DNA of 64,000 bases from Actinoplanes flavus (GCF_017592555.1 NZ_JAGFNS010000015.1:124001-188000), one strand, 5' to 3'. Shown: positions 49,102 through 57,630, counted from the stretch's first letter. The notes: a model not told the origin generated them from the sequence alone. Numbers and translations are program-made.

Positions 49102-49158
49102 CCGTCACGGGTTCGCCGCCTGCGGCGTTCTCTGGAGGGGCCCGGGGTTTCCCGGGAG

Positions 49159-49246
49159 CGGGCCGTCGATACGGGACCTACCGACGGCCCGCGGCCGCGC
49201 GCCGTCGTGCGGCGGGGCCGATCCCACCGTACGCCGGGGATCGGCC
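49159..49246 (+). terminator. Tandem hairpins after accA
   Basis: Two perfect 10-bp stems in series: 49159-49168 with 49182-49191 (CGGGCCGTCG type), and 49216-49225 with 49237-49246 (GGCCGATCCC type). A smaller CCCGGG-GTTT-CCCGGG palindrome precedes them. No U-tract. The rest of the 304-bp gap to the DedA gene (49102-49405) holds no gene that I can support. Confidence 0.65.
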
Positions 49247-49405
49247 ACCCGCGAAAAGCGGGCGCGCAAGGGTGGCTTCTCGCCGTAGCGTGTCCGGCAT
49301 CACGACGGACCGTGCCCGGCGGAAGCGCATTCTGAACACAGCGCACTCTCAGGCGGGTTCACGCACAATGCCGGGAGTCCTGAAAGCCGCGAGGTGGCCC
49401 GACCT

Positions 49406-50107
49406 ATGACCGAAATGCTGACCATGTTGGCGATCCCGGCGTGGGCCTACCTGGCCTTGTTCGCGTTTCTCGCGGTCGACGCGCTGGTGCCGGTGGTACC
49501 CACCCAGGCCATCATGATCACATCAGGGGCGCTCACCGTCTACGGCGATCTCGATCTGGCCGCGGTGGTCGCGGTCGGCGCGGTCGGCATGTTCACCGGT
49601 GACCTCACCGCCTTCGTGCTGGGCCGGTCGACCGGTGCCCGGCTGAGCGCGCTGCGGGACAGGTTCGCGCCGCGCAACGAGGAGAGCGAGTCGAGGACCC
49701 GGCGCGCCGCCGCCCGGTTCACCCGTGGCCTGCGGCGGCCGGGCCCGCTCGTGGTGCTGCTCTGCCGGTTCGTCCCGGGCGGCCGGATGGCGGCCGGCTA
49801 CCACGCCGGCCGGTCCGGCTACCCGTTCAAATACTTCATCGGGTACGACGTGGCGGCCGCACTGAGCTGGGCCTGCTACGGCGGGCTGGTGGGCCATCTC
49901 GGGGGCACCGCGATCACCCAGTCCGCGTGGCGCCTGTTCGCCGTCGCCGCGACCGCCGCGGTCATCTTCGGCACCGCCGGCTGGGTCCTGGCCCTCTTCG
50001 GCGGCCGCGACCCGGCGGCCGCCGAAGAGACGGCTACTGGATCTCGTGCTGCATCAGCTGACGCGCCGCCTCGGCGATGGAGCCGGAGAGCGACGGATAG
50101 ATCGTGA
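49406..50107 (+). CDS. DedA-family membrane protein
   Basis: 233 residues, four to five membrane helices. DedA/SNARE-associated landmarks are FLAVDALVPVVPTQAIMITSGAL near the start, TGDLTAFVLGRSTGARL after it, and LLCRFVPGGRMAAGYHAGRSGYPFKYFIGYDVAAALSWACYGGLVGHLGG, which contains the conserved F/R.xPG.R segment. DedA proteins help flip polyprenyl or phospholipid carriers. GAGGTGG precedes ATG 49406. The last 74 bp overlap the convergent flavoprotein gene. Its C-terminus is basic and cytosolic. Confidence 0.9.
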   Translation: MTEMLTMLAIPAWAYLALFAFLAVDALVPVVPTQAIMITSGALTVYGDLDLAAVVAVGAVGMFTGDLTAFVLGRSTGARLSALRDRFAPRNEESESRTRRAAARFTRGLRRPGPLVVLLCRFVPGGRMAAGYHAGRSGYPFKYFIGYDVAAALSWACYGGLVGHLGGTAITQSAWRLFAVAATAAVIFGTAGWVLALFGGRDPAAAEETATGSRAASADAPPRRWSRRATDRS

Positions 50108-51434
50108 TGGTGTGGGCCAGCTGATCGACGGTCAGGTTGTTCTCGATCGCCATGGTGATCGGCAGGATCAGTTCGCTGGCCTTGGGTGACACCACGACGC
50201 CGCCGACGATCTGGCCGGTGGCCGGGCGGCAGAACAGTTTGACGAACCCGTCCTGGAGGCCGGCCATCTTGGCCCGGGCGTTGCCGGTGAGCGGGAGCAT
50301 CACCTGGCGGGCCGGGAAACGGCCGGAGTCGACCTCGTTCTGGGAGACGCCGACGGTGGCCAGCTCGGGGTCGGTGAACACGTTCGCCGACACGGTCCGC
50401 AGCCGCAGCGGGGCGACCGCCTCGCCCATGGCGTGCCAGATCGCGATCCGGCCCTGCATGGCGGCGACGCTGGCCAGCGGCAGCACGCCGGTGCAGTCAC
50501 CGGCCGCGTAGATGCCCGGCACGTTGGTCCGGGAGACCCGGTCCACGGTCACGTAGCCGCCGTCGGAGATGTCGACGCCGTACTCCCGCAGGCCCAGAGC
50601 GGCCGTGTTGGGGATGGCGCCGACCGCCATCAGGGCGTGTGACGCCTCGACGGTGCGCCCGTCGGAGAGGGTGACCAGGACCCCGTCGCCGGTGTTGACC
50701 ACCGAGTCGCCACGGGACTGGCTGAGGATCGTCATGCCCCGTTCCCGGAACACCCGCTCGATCGCCATGGCGGCGTCCGCGTCCTCGTGCGGCATGACCC
50801 GCTCGCGGCTGGAGATGAGCGTCACCTTCACACCCATCGCCAGGTACGCGCTGGCGAACTCGGCGCCGGTCACACCGGAACCGATCACGACCAGGTGGCT
50901 GGGCAGTTCCTCGAGGTCCCACACCTGCCGCCAGTCGAGGATGCGCTCCCCGTCCGGGCGGGCCGACGACAGCACCCGCGGGGTGGCGCCGGTGGCCAGG
51001 AGCACGGTGGTGGCCTCCACCGGGTACGTCTCCGCGCCCTCCGGGGTGATCAGCACCTGGTGGGTGTGGCCGAGCCGGTCCTCTCCGAGGCGGGCGCGGC
51101 CGCGGACGACGTTCACCCCGGCCTTGATCAGCTTGGTCTGGATGTCACCGGATTGGGCGAGGGCGAGCTTCTTGACCCGCTCGTTGACCGCCTTCGCGTC
51201 GACGGTGACCCCGGACAGGCCGGACGACCGGATCCCGAAGCGCTCCTCGTAGCGGAGCCCGGTCACCACCTCCGAGCTGGCGATGAACGTCTTGGACGGC
51301 ACACAGTCGGTCAGCACACAGGCTCCACCGGGCCCCTCGGCTTCGACGAGAGTGACGTCAGCGCCGAGCTGCGCCGCGACCAGAGCCGCCTCGTACCCTC
51401 CCGGTCCTCCACCGATGATCACGATCCGACTCAC
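50034..51434 (-). CDS. lpdA: FAD-dependent pyridine nucleotide-disulfide oxidoreductase (LpdA-like)
   Basis: 466 residues. FAD-binding GGGPGGYEAALVAAQLGADVTLVE, redox-disulfide motif GGACVLTDCVPSK (two Cys four apart), NAD-binding GSGVTGAEFASAYLAMGV, second FAD motif VPGIYAAGDCTGVLPLASVAAMQGR and the dimer interface domain with SPKASELILPI. In mycobacteria the LpdA paralogue (Rv3303c type) reduces quinones rather than lipoamide; the missing HxxE pair at the C-terminus (HTITIYPSLSGS here) supports that. GTG 51434 has GGAGG 9 nt upstream. It overlaps the DedA gene's end by 74 bp. Confidence 0.92.
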   Translation of the reverse strand: MSRIVIIGGGPGGYEAALVAAQLGADVTLVEAEGPGGACVLTDCVPSKTFIASSEVVTGLRYEERFGIRSSGLSGVTVDAKAVNERVKKLALAQSGDIQTKLIKAGVNVVRGRARLGEDRLGHTHQVLITPEGAETYPVEATTVLLATGATPRVLSSARPDGERILDWRQVWDLEELPSHLVVIGSGVTGAEFASAYLAMGVKVTLISSRERVMPHEDADAAMAIERVFRERGMTILSQSRGDSVVNTGDGVLVTLSDGRTVEASHALMAVGAIPNTAALGLREYGVDISDGGYVTVDRVSRTNVPGIYAAGDCTGVLPLASVAAMQGRIAIWHAMGEAVAPLRLRTVSANVFTDPELATVGVSQNEVDSGRFPARQVMLPLTGNARAKMAGLQDGFVKLFCRPATGQIVGGVVVSPKASELILPITMAIENNLTVDQLAHTITIYPSLSGSIAEAARQLMQHEIQ

Positions 51435-51533
51435 GACTAAAGACCTCCAAAAGCGGCATCCAACGCCGAACAGTTGTGCCGACACGCACTCCTCATATTC
51501 TCACCACCGCCCGCTAGGACTATCGTCGTCGCC

Positions 51534-51995
51534 GTGCGTCACTACGCCGCGTATGGCTCGAACCTGGATCCCGCCCGCATGCGGGCCTACTGTCCGCACT
51601 CGCCGATGGTCGGCGTGGGGTGGATCGAAGGCTGGCGCCTCACCTTCGCCGGTGAGGGAGAAATCGGCTGGGAGGGGGCGGTGGCGACGATAGTCGAGTC
51701 GCCCGGCGACCGGGTCTTCGTCTCCCTCTACGACGTTCACGCGTGGGACGCGTCACAGCTCGACGAGATCGAGGGCGTGACCGCCGGGGCGTACCAGAAG
51801 GTCACCCTGCGTGTATCGACGCTCGACGGTGAGGTTTCCGCCTGGGTGTACGTCTTCGCCGGGTACGAGGGTGGTCTGCCGACCGCCTGGTACCTGTCGG
51901 AGATCGCCAACGCGGCGGAGAAGGCCGGAGCGCCCGATGACTACGTCGCCGATCTGCGCGGTCGGCCCACCGGAACGGCTTCTCCGGAGATCTAG
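51534..51995 (+). CDS. Gamma-glutamylcyclotransferase-like protein
   Basis: 153 residues. The start VRHYAAYGSNLDPARMRAYCP is the YGSNL substrate loop of the GGCT fold; GWRLTFAGEGEIGWEGAVATIVESPGDRVFVSLYDV and WDASQLDEIEGVTAGAYQKVTLRVSTLDGEVSAWVYVF complete the barrel, with the general-base Glu in DEIEG. The family acts on gamma-glutamyl peptides or amines. TATCGT (51521-51526) is 7 nt before GTG 51534. It diverges from lpdA with 99 bp between starts. Substrate not known. Confidence 0.88.
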   Translation: MRHYAAYGSNLDPARMRAYCPHSPMVGVGWIEGWRLTFAGEGEIGWEGAVATIVESPGDRVFVSLYDVHAWDASQLDEIEGVTAGAYQKVTLRVSTLDGEVSAWVYVFAGYEGGLPTAWYLSEIANAAEKAGAPDDYVADLRGRPTGTASPEI

Positions 51996-52103
51996 GCGGG
52001 TCGGTGGGCGAGACCGTTCTCGCCTACCGCCCAATCGACGGTTGTACTACTGTTCGCACTTCCGTCACTCTTCCGCCTTCTCGCAGAAGTTGATCTCACA
52101 AAT

Positions 52104-53306
52104 ATGCTCATGAAAGGCCTCAGGGCCGACCCCACGGCCCCGCTGCCGAAGCGCCTGGACTCCCTGACCAGCCTGCGGTTCTTCGCGGCTTTCGCGGTCT
52201 TCACCCACCACTTCACCGGACTGGGCGGCAAGACCGGTTTCGGTCGTTCCGAGGCCATCTTCCCGTTCTCGGGTATCGGCGCGCACGGCGTCACCTTCTT
52301 CTTCGTGCTCTCCGGCTTCCTCATGATGTGGGTCTTCAAGCCGCGCGAGAGCCCGCTGGTGTTCTACTGGCGACGGGTCGGCCGGATCTGGCCGGTGCAC
52401 CTGGTGGCGCTGCCCCTGGCCATCTACGCGTTCTACGTCGCGGCGAAGGTGGACATCGACTGGCCCAGCCTGATCTCGTCGGTGTTCCTGGTGCAGACCT
52501 GGTTCCCGGACGTCACGCCCACCCTGCCGGGCAACCCGGTGACCTGGACGCTCAGCGTCGAGCTGCTCTTCTACGCGCTCTTCCCGCTGGTCGCCCCGTT
52601 CGCGGCCCGGATGCGGACCCGCTGGCTGATGGTCGCCACGGCGGTCGGCCTGTTCAGCATGTACCTGGTCAACTGGATCGCCGACGCGAACCTCGAGCCG
52701 GCCATGGCCCGCTGGGTGATGCGCCACCCGCTGGTGTACCTGCCGGAGTTCCTGCTCGGCATGACCATGGCGCTGGCCCTGCGGCGCGGCTGGCGGCTGC
52801 CGCTGCACCCGGTGGTCCCGCTGGCCGGCCTGTTCGGCTGGACCTACCTCTACTACCAGGAGCGGTGGCCGTTCTCCGACGTGGTCGAGCACCAGATGGA
52901 GTTCGCCATGCGCCCGGTGGTGGGCGTCCTGTCGGCCCTGATCATCCTGGCGTTCCTCCAGCGTGAGGCGCGGGGACATCAGGGCATCCTGAACAACCGG
53001 CTGCTCGTCTCGCTGGGACTCTGGTCCTACAGCTTCTACCTGATCCACCACGCGATCAGCCGGCTGGCGACCTACGAGTACGGCCGGATGCCGGACAACG
53101 ACGCGGTGCTGTTCACCCTGATCGGGATGGCCGTGGTCATCAACGTGATCTGCTGGGCGCTCTTCACCTACGTCGAGGAGCCGGCCGAGAAGTGGTGGCG
53201 CAAGCACACCCCGAAGCGGTGGCTGGACCGCGGTGGGGAGACCGGCGGCAGCGCCCTGCCGCCGGCGCCCCGGCGGGACTCCGAAACGGCCCCCGTCTCC
53301 GTCTAG
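52104..53306 (+). CDS. Acyltransferase 3 family membrane enzyme (OafA/YrhL type)
   Basis: 400 residues, about ten membrane helices. The family starts with RLDSLTSLRFFAAFAVFTHHFTGLGG, where the H...H and R residues of the acyl-transfer site lie, followed by GAHGVTFFFVLSGFLMMW and FYWRRVGRIWPVHLVALPLA. The end shows YSFYLIHHAISRL and YVEEPAEKWWRK. It would O-acetylate or acylate surface glycans or lipids. TGATCT is 7 nt before ATG 52104; ATG 52110 is next. The stop is a CTAG shared with the convergent GNAT gene. No glycosyltransferases nearby. Confidence 0.92.
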   Translation: MLMKGLRADPTAPLPKRLDSLTSLRFFAAFAVFTHHFTGLGGKTGFGRSEAIFPFSGIGAHGVTFFFVLSGFLMMWVFKPRESPLVFYWRRVGRIWPVHLVALPLAIYAFYVAAKVDIDWPSLISSVFLVQTWFPDVTPTLPGNPVTWTLSVELLFYALFPLVAPFAARMRTRWLMVATAVGLFSMYLVNWIADANLEPAMARWVMRHPLVYLPEFLLGMTMALALRRGWRLPLHPVVPLAGLFGWTYLYYQERWPFSDVVEHQMEFAMRPVVGVLSALIILAFLQREARGHQGILNNRLLVSLGLWSYSFYLIHHAISRLATYEYGRMPDNDAVLFTLIGMAVVINVICWALFTYVEEPAEKWWRKHTPKRWLDRGGETGGSALPPAPRRDSETAPVSV

Positions 53307-54268
53307 CCGGCCGCCTTGATCTCGGTCCGGTACACATTGGCCCGGTAGAGCGGGGTCATGCCCACCTTGAAGTAGAGGCTCGCGGCGTCGGTCGGGTTCG
53401 CCAGATCGACGCCGAGCCCGGCCTTCGGGCGGCCTTTGGCGGCATAGACGGCGAAGGCCCGCCGCAGCAGCGCCTCGCCCACCCCGCGCCTGCGGAAACC
53501 GCGGAGGGTGGCCAGGTACTTCACGTAGCCCTCCTCGGTGTCGCCGCTGCCGTCGGCCGACTGGAGCACCCCGGCGATCTCGCCGTCCACCTCGGCGACG
53601 AGCCACTCGTCGAACGAGAGCGAGGACTCGGACTCGAACTGGGCGCGCCAGCCGTCGTACCCCATCGCGGGGTGATCGGAGTCCCGGAAGGCCTCCTCGA
53701 TGACCGCGTGGAAGCGGCGCATCTCGGCCTCGTCGCCGGAGTCGACCGCGCGGACCGTGACGCCGGCCGGCGGCTCGGGCGCGACCGGGGAACAGCCCTC
53801 GAGCGACATCTGCATCCGGGCGAACTGCTTGAGGAAGGTGAAACCGGCGTCGGTCAGCGCCGCGATCAGGTGGTCCTCGCCCGGGATGGCGCCGGACCGG
53901 ACCTCGTAGACCTCGTGGCCGAACTCCCGGGCCCGCTCGGCGATCCGCTCCATCAGCATGGCGAGCAGCGGCCGCAGCGCGGGCAGGCCGATCTCCGGCC
54001 AGAAGTAGACGTTGGCCATGTCCCGGGCCCGGCCGGTCCCGTTGTACGGGTACGCCCAAGCGACGATCTTGCCGGAGGGGTCGAGGGCCAGCCAGGAATC
54101 CCTGTCCAGATCCGTGTTCGGCGCGATGAGCTCCTCACGGACCTCGTCGCTGGTGAAATCGGGTTCGCCCACCGCGGCGATGTCGCTGGCGTGCACCACC
54201 TCGAGAATCGCGGGAATGTCGTCGAGGGTGGGCCGGCGGGTGGTCCAGCCGCTGGGGAGTTCCGTCAT
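53303..54268 (-). CDS. Tandem GNAT-domain acetyltransferase
   Basis: 321 residues with two GNAT domains: a degenerate N-terminal one (about 1-155) and a C-terminal one (about 165-321) with EAEMRRFHAVIEEAFRD, EIAGVLQSADG, VKYLATLRGFRRRGVGEALLRRAF (acetyl-CoA loop RRRGVG) and AGLGVDLANPTDAASLYFKVGM. This two-domain arrangement resembles MshD, the mycothiol synthase, but the specificity residues cannot be judged by eye, so the mycothiol role is only possible. ATG 54268 follows a weak context. It converges on the acyltransferase gene through CTAG. Confidence 0.82.
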   Translation of the reverse strand: MTELPSGWTTRRPTLDDIPAILEVVHASDIAAVGEPDFTSDEVREELIAPNTDLDRDSWLALDPSGKIVAWAYPYNGTGRARDMANVYFWPEIGLPALRPLLAMLMERIAERAREFGHEVYEVRSGAIPGEDHLIAALTDAGFTFLKQFARMQMSLEGCSPVAPEPPAGVTVRAVDSGDEAEMRRFHAVIEEAFRDSDHPAMGYDGWRAQFESESSLSFDEWLVAEVDGEIAGVLQSADGSGDTEEGYVKYLATLRGFRRRGVGEALLRRAFAVYAAKGRPKAGLGVDLANPTDAASLYFKVGMTPLYRANVYRTEIKAAG

Positions 54269-54344
54269 TCCGGCATCCGACCACGCTCCCGACCCCACCG
54301 CCAAACGAGTTTCCGTCTCTTCGCCGCCCGCCTACCATGGCCGC

Positions 54345-54404
54345 ATGCAGCCGCACCGCGAATCGATGACGCGCCCCGTCCCGGGGCTCCTCGCCGTGCG
54401 CTGA
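54345..54404 (+). promoter_or_regulatory. Candidate 19-codon leader ORF upstream of the MetRS-like gene
   Basis: ATG CAG CCG ... TGA codes MQPHRESMTRPVPGLLAVR, with two Met codons. It sits in the 217-bp leader, 13 nt before a perfect hairpin and 81 nt before the MetRS-like start. No Shine-Dalgarno is seen. It could be an attenuator leader or chance. Confidence 0.3.
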
Positions 54405-54417
54405 CCATTCCACGCGA

Positions 54418-54441
54418 CCAGGCCCTGTCCGCCGGGCCTGG
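54418..54441 (+). promoter_or_regulatory. Hairpin in the MetRS-like leader
   Basis: CCAGGCCC (54418-54425) pairs perfectly with GGGCCTGG (54434-54441) over an 8-nt loop. A second short stem (CCCGCCCGGACCGGG) follows. Located between the short leader frame and the ribosome site AGGAGA, it could be an attenuation element. Confidence 0.45.
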
Positions 54442-54485
54442 CTTCGCCGTCTCCCGCCCGGACCGGGCCACCTCAGGAGACGATC

Positions 54486-55919
54486 ATGAACTCTCTCTAC
54501 GTGACGACCGCGATTCCGTACGTGAACGCCGCCCCGCATCTGGGTCACGCCCTGGAGCTGGTGCAGGCCGACGTACTGGCCCGGCACGCCCGGCTGCGGG
54601 GCCGCCCGGCACGCTTCCTGACCGGCACCGACGACAACGCGCTCAAGAACGTCACCGCGGCCCGGGCCGCCGGGGTGGACGTCCGCGAGTTCGTGGACCG
54701 CAACGCGGCCCGTTTCGCGGCCCTGCGTGAGCCGTTGTCGCTGTCCTTCGACGACTTCATCCGTACCGGCGTGGACCCCAGGCACCGGGCCGGCGTCGAG
54801 CGGCTGTGGCGGGAGTGCGCGGCCGCCGGAGACCTCTACCGGCGCCACTACGCGGGTCTCTACTGTCCCGGCTGCGAACAGTTCTACGCCGCATCGGAGC
54901 TGCCCGACGGGCTCTGCCCCGAGCACCGGGTGCGACCCGAGACGGTGGCCGAGGAGAACTGGTTCTTCCGCCTTTCCCGGTACGCCGATCGGCTGCTGGA
55001 GATCCTGGAGTCCGGCCGGATCCGGATCGAGCCGGCCGCCCGGCGCAACGAGGTGCTGGCGTTCGTCCGGGCCGGGCTCACCGACTTCAGCGTCTCCCGT
55101 CCGGCCGCCCGCGCCGCCGGCTGGGGCATCCCGGTGCCCGGTGATCCCGGCCAGGTGGTCTACGTCTGGTGGGACGCGCTGGCCAACTACGTGACGGCGC
55201 TCGGCTACGGCGGCGGCGACCCGGACTACCGGCGGTGGTGGGACGGGACGGGTGAGCGTACGCACGTGATCGGCAAGGGCATCGTGCGGTTCCACGCCGT
55301 CTACTGGCCCGCCCTGCTGCTCTCGGCCGGGCTGCCGCTGCCCACGACGGTGCTGGTGCACGACTACCTGACCGTGGACGGAGCGAAGATCGCCAAGAGC
55401 GCCGGCAACGCGGTCGACCCGGCCGGGCTGATCGACCGGTACGGCACGGACGCGGTCCGCTGGTGGCTGCTCCGCGACGTGGCCCGGCTCGGTGGGTCCG
55501 ACTTCACCGCCGAGCGCCTGATTCACCACGCCGACACCGATCTGGCCAACGGGCTGGGCAACCTGGTCAGCCGTACGCTGACGCTGACCCGGGGCGGGAT
55601 CGCCGCGAGCCCGCCACCCGCCTGGTGCACGGACCTGCCGGCGCGGATCGACCGGGCCCTGTACGACTTCGACTTCCGGGCGGCCACCGGTGCGATCCGC
55701 TCGGTGGTCGACGAGGCGAACCGGCTGATCGAGGCGGAACAGCCGTGGAAGGGCGGTGGGGAGGCGACGCTGGCCACCCTGACCGGTGTCTGCCGGCTGG
55801 TGGCCACCGAACTGGAACCGTTTCTGCCGGACGGCGCCCGGCGTCTCCGGGAGCAGCTGAACCGGCCGGGCCGCCCGAAGCCGGTCTTCCCCCGGCTGGC
55901 TCAGCGGACGAGGCGGTGA
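54486..55919 (+). CDS. metG: Methionyl-tRNA synthetase-like protein
   Basis: 477 residues. Class I features: TTAIPYVNAAPHLGHALELVQADVLARH (HLGH), GTDDNALKNVTAA, the zinc-type insert CPGCEQFYAASELPDGLCPEH with only C-x2-C and C-x2-H, WWDALANYVTALGYGGGD, KGIVRFHAVYWPALLLSAGLPLP, and KIAKS near 302-306 in place of KMSKS (TVDGAKIAKSAGNAVDP). It lacks the C-terminal dimerisation domain. MetRS of this short type may be the housekeeping enzyme or an extra copy; the specificity cannot be proved. AGGAGA precedes ATG 54486. Confidence 0.88.
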   Translation: MNSLYVTTAIPYVNAAPHLGHALELVQADVLARHARLRGRPARFLTGTDDNALKNVTAARAAGVDVREFVDRNAARFAALREPLSLSFDDFIRTGVDPRHRAGVERLWRECAAAGDLYRRHYAGLYCPGCEQFYAASELPDGLCPEHRVRPETVAEENWFFRLSRYADRLLEILESGRIRIEPAARRNEVLAFVRAGLTDFSVSRPAARAAGWGIPVPGDPGQVVYVWWDALANYVTALGYGGGDPDYRRWWDGTGERTHVIGKGIVRFHAVYWPALLLSAGLPLPTTVLVHDYLTVDGAKIAKSAGNAVDPAGLIDRYGTDAVRWWLLRDVARLGGSDFTAERLIHHADTDLANGLGNLVSRTLTLTRGGIAASPPPAWCTDLPARIDRALYDFDFRAATGAIRSVVDEANRLIEAEQPWKGGGEATLATLTGVCRLVATELEPFLPDGARRLREQLNRPGRPKPVFPRLAQRTRR

Positions 55920-55957
55920 CCCACCGGGCCGCTCCCGGCTCAGCGGACGAGGCGGTG
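55898..55957. repeat. 21-bp direct repeat at converging 3' ends
   Basis: GGCTCAGCGGACGAGGCGGTG occurs at 55898-55918 and 55937-55957, 39 bp apart. The first copy codes the last residues of the MetRS-like protein (reading AQRTRR then stop); the second codes, on the other strand, the last residues of the SCO6745-like protein (SHRLVR). Confidence 0.8.
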
Positions 55958-56677
55958 GCTCAGTGACTCCAGCAGGCCGGCGAACTCGAGGCGCTCGGCC
56001 CGGTCCAGGGCCGAGTACGCCTGCCCGGCCATCGCGTCCGCCACCGCGTCGGCCCACAACAGGCGGCGCAGCAGCGGGCCGGCCGGCGGGTAGGGCGGCT
56101 GCCAGCCGAACGCCACCGCCCCGGTCTCGCCCTCCGGCCCAGCGATGATCGCCTCCAGCGGGGTGAGGCCGGCCGCCCGGACCGCGATCACGTGGATGCC
56201 CTGCCGGTGTTCGTGCAGCAGGTGCAGCAGGACCGCGGCCTGCGCGCCGGGTTCGGTGTTCGGCACCGGCATGGCCTGCCACGCCGCGAAGAGGGTGAGC
56301 CCGGCCGGGTCGATCCGGTCCACCACCCGGCGGGACAGGTCGAGCAGCCGGGTCAGGCGGGGGAAGCCGCCCAGGTTCTCCGTGCCCCAGTCGCAGAGCT
56401 CGACCAGGTGCCAGGTGGCGACCTCGGCCGGGGCGTGCGTCTTCACCGTGGCCTCCCAGCCGTCGGTGACGGCCTCCGGCGCGATGAAGGCCAGCGCCGC
56501 GGCCACCGTCTCCGGCCGGACGTCACCGAGCGCGCCGGCCCGGGCCGAGACGTGGTACGCCCAGCCGGAGAGCCCGAGGAGCCGGGCGCGGCGCAGTGTC
56601 CGCGGTGATTCGGCGAAGGCGCCGACGATGACGGCGAGTCCCGCGCGGGCGTTGGCGGCGGCCTGTTCCGGGGTCAC
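55940..56677 (-). CDS. SCO6745-family hypothetical protein
   Basis: 245 residues, helical. The family resemblance rests on PETVAAALAFIAPEAVTDGWEA, LVELCDWGTENLGGFPRLTRLLDLSRRVVD, AAWQAMPVPNTEPGAQAAVLLHLLHEHRQGIHVIAVRAAGLTPLEAIIAGPEGE and AFGWQPPYP, typical of a large actinobacterial family without a known activity (some annotate it as HTH-related). No membrane segment. GTG 56677 has AGAATC 6 nt upstream. It ends 20 bp from the metG-like stop in the 21-bp repeat. Confidence 0.75.
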   Translation of the reverse strand: MTPEQAAANARAGLAVIVGAFAESPRTLRRARLLGLSGWAYHVSARAGALGDVRPETVAAALAFIAPEAVTDGWEATVKTHAPAEVATWHLVELCDWGTENLGGFPRLTRLLDLSRRVVDRIDPAGLTLFAAWQAMPVPNTEPGAQAAVLLHLLHEHRQGIHVIAVRAAGLTPLEAIIAGPEGETGAVAFGWQPPYPPAGPLLRRLLWADAVADAMAGQAYSALDRAERLEFAGLLESLSHRLVR

Positions 56678-56723
56678 CTGCCCGATTCTGCTCCCCTCGA
56701 CCGTCTAAAGAAAACGCTCCCCG

Positions 56724-57629
56724 CTATCGATGCAGGTCGTCCAGAGCCGCCTGCACGTCACCTACCCGGCGGCGGGCCTCCGCGGCCTCCCGTTCCGCGG
56801 TCCGGCGGGCCGCCTTGCGCCGGGCCACGTCGGCCACCGCCTCGGTCCGCCGTCGCTCCAGTTCGGCCAGTTCGGCGTCGAGGTCCTCGACCAGGTGGCC
56901 GGCTTCCCGCTCGGCGTCCTCGGCGCGTTCGAGTTGCCGGTCGGCGCGCCGTTCGGCGGCGGTGGCGGCGTTCAGGTCCCGCTCCAGTTCCCGGCGGCGG
57001 CGCTCGATCCGCTGCGCCTGCTCCCGGCGCCGCTGGTCGGCCTCCGAATGGTCCGGCGCGGCGGAGGGATGGTCCGGCGCGGCGGAGGGACGGCCCGGCG
57101 CGGCGGACGGCTCGTCGGGTGAATCGGTGACCAACCGCAGTCGCGGCCGGGGCACCTCACCGAACCCGGAGTGGCTGACCGCCCGGATCAGCCGCCCGGT
57201 CCGCACCTGTTCGGCGATCTCCGGCTCGGCGAGTGCCGCCGTGAACGTCGCCTCCACCTCCCCGAGCGGCAACTTGGCGGCTCCCGCGCCGGCCCCGACG
57301 GCCAGTTTGCGGGCGGCCGCGACCAGCGACGACACGAACTGCCGCCGCTGCGTCGACAGCTCCCGCAACTCGTCGCCCCGCAGTTCCCGCTGCGCCGCCC
57401 GCAACGCCGTGGCGAGCTCGACCAGTTCCTCGATGAGTTCCGGTCGCCGCAGCGCCACCAGGTTGACCACCCAGGCCGCCACGGTCGGCTTCTTCAGCGC
57501 GGCCAGTCGTTTCGCGGCCTCCCGGTCGCCGGCCTGCCGGGCCGCCGCGATGGCTTCGGCCCGGGCGGCGACGAACCCGTCCGGCGGCGCTTCGTACAGC
57601 CGCTGGGTGACGTCGTCGGCGTGCAGCAC
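56724..57629 (-). CDS. Coiled-coil protein with SAAPDHP repeats, unknown function
   Basis: 301 residues. The N-terminal half (residues 1-160) is a helical domain beginning LHADDVTQRLYEAPPDGFVAARAEAIAAARQAGD. Three tandem heptads PSAAPxx follow (coded by a 21-bp repeat at 57049-57111), then a long charged coiled-coil (about 190-300, ERRRRELERDLNAATAAERRADRQLERAEDAE). No membrane segment or enzyme motif. GTG 57629 lies one base from the stop of the upstream MBL gene, so the pair is an operon with coupled translation. Function unknown. Confidence 0.75.
   Translation of the reverse strand: MLHADDVTQRLYEAPPDGFVAARAEAIAAARQAGDREAAKRLAALKKPTVAAWVVNLVALRRPELIEELVELATALRAAQRELRGDELRELSTQRRQFVSSLVAAARKLAVGAGAGAAKLPLGEVEATFTAALAEPEIAEQVRTGRLIRAVSHSGFGEVPRPRLRLVTDSPDEPSAAPGRPSAAPDHPSAAPDHSEADQRRREQAQRIERRRRELERDLNAATAAERRADRQLERAEDAEREAGHLVEDLDAELAELERRRTEAVADVARRKAARRTAEREAAEARRRVGDVQAALDDLHR
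57049..57111 (-). repeat. Three 21-bp tandem repeats inside the coiled-coil gene
   Basis: Units at 57049-57069, 57070-57090 and 57091-57111 are nearly identical at the DNA level (TCCGGCGCGGCGGA core) and code the PSAAPDH heptads. Low divergence implies recent slippage expansion. Confidence 0.85.
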
Positions 57630-57630
57630 G

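Noticed and set aside
54305..54485. T-box riboswitch before the MetRS-like gene
   Set aside because: No T-box core consensus or specifier-loop structure could be found in the 180-nt leader.
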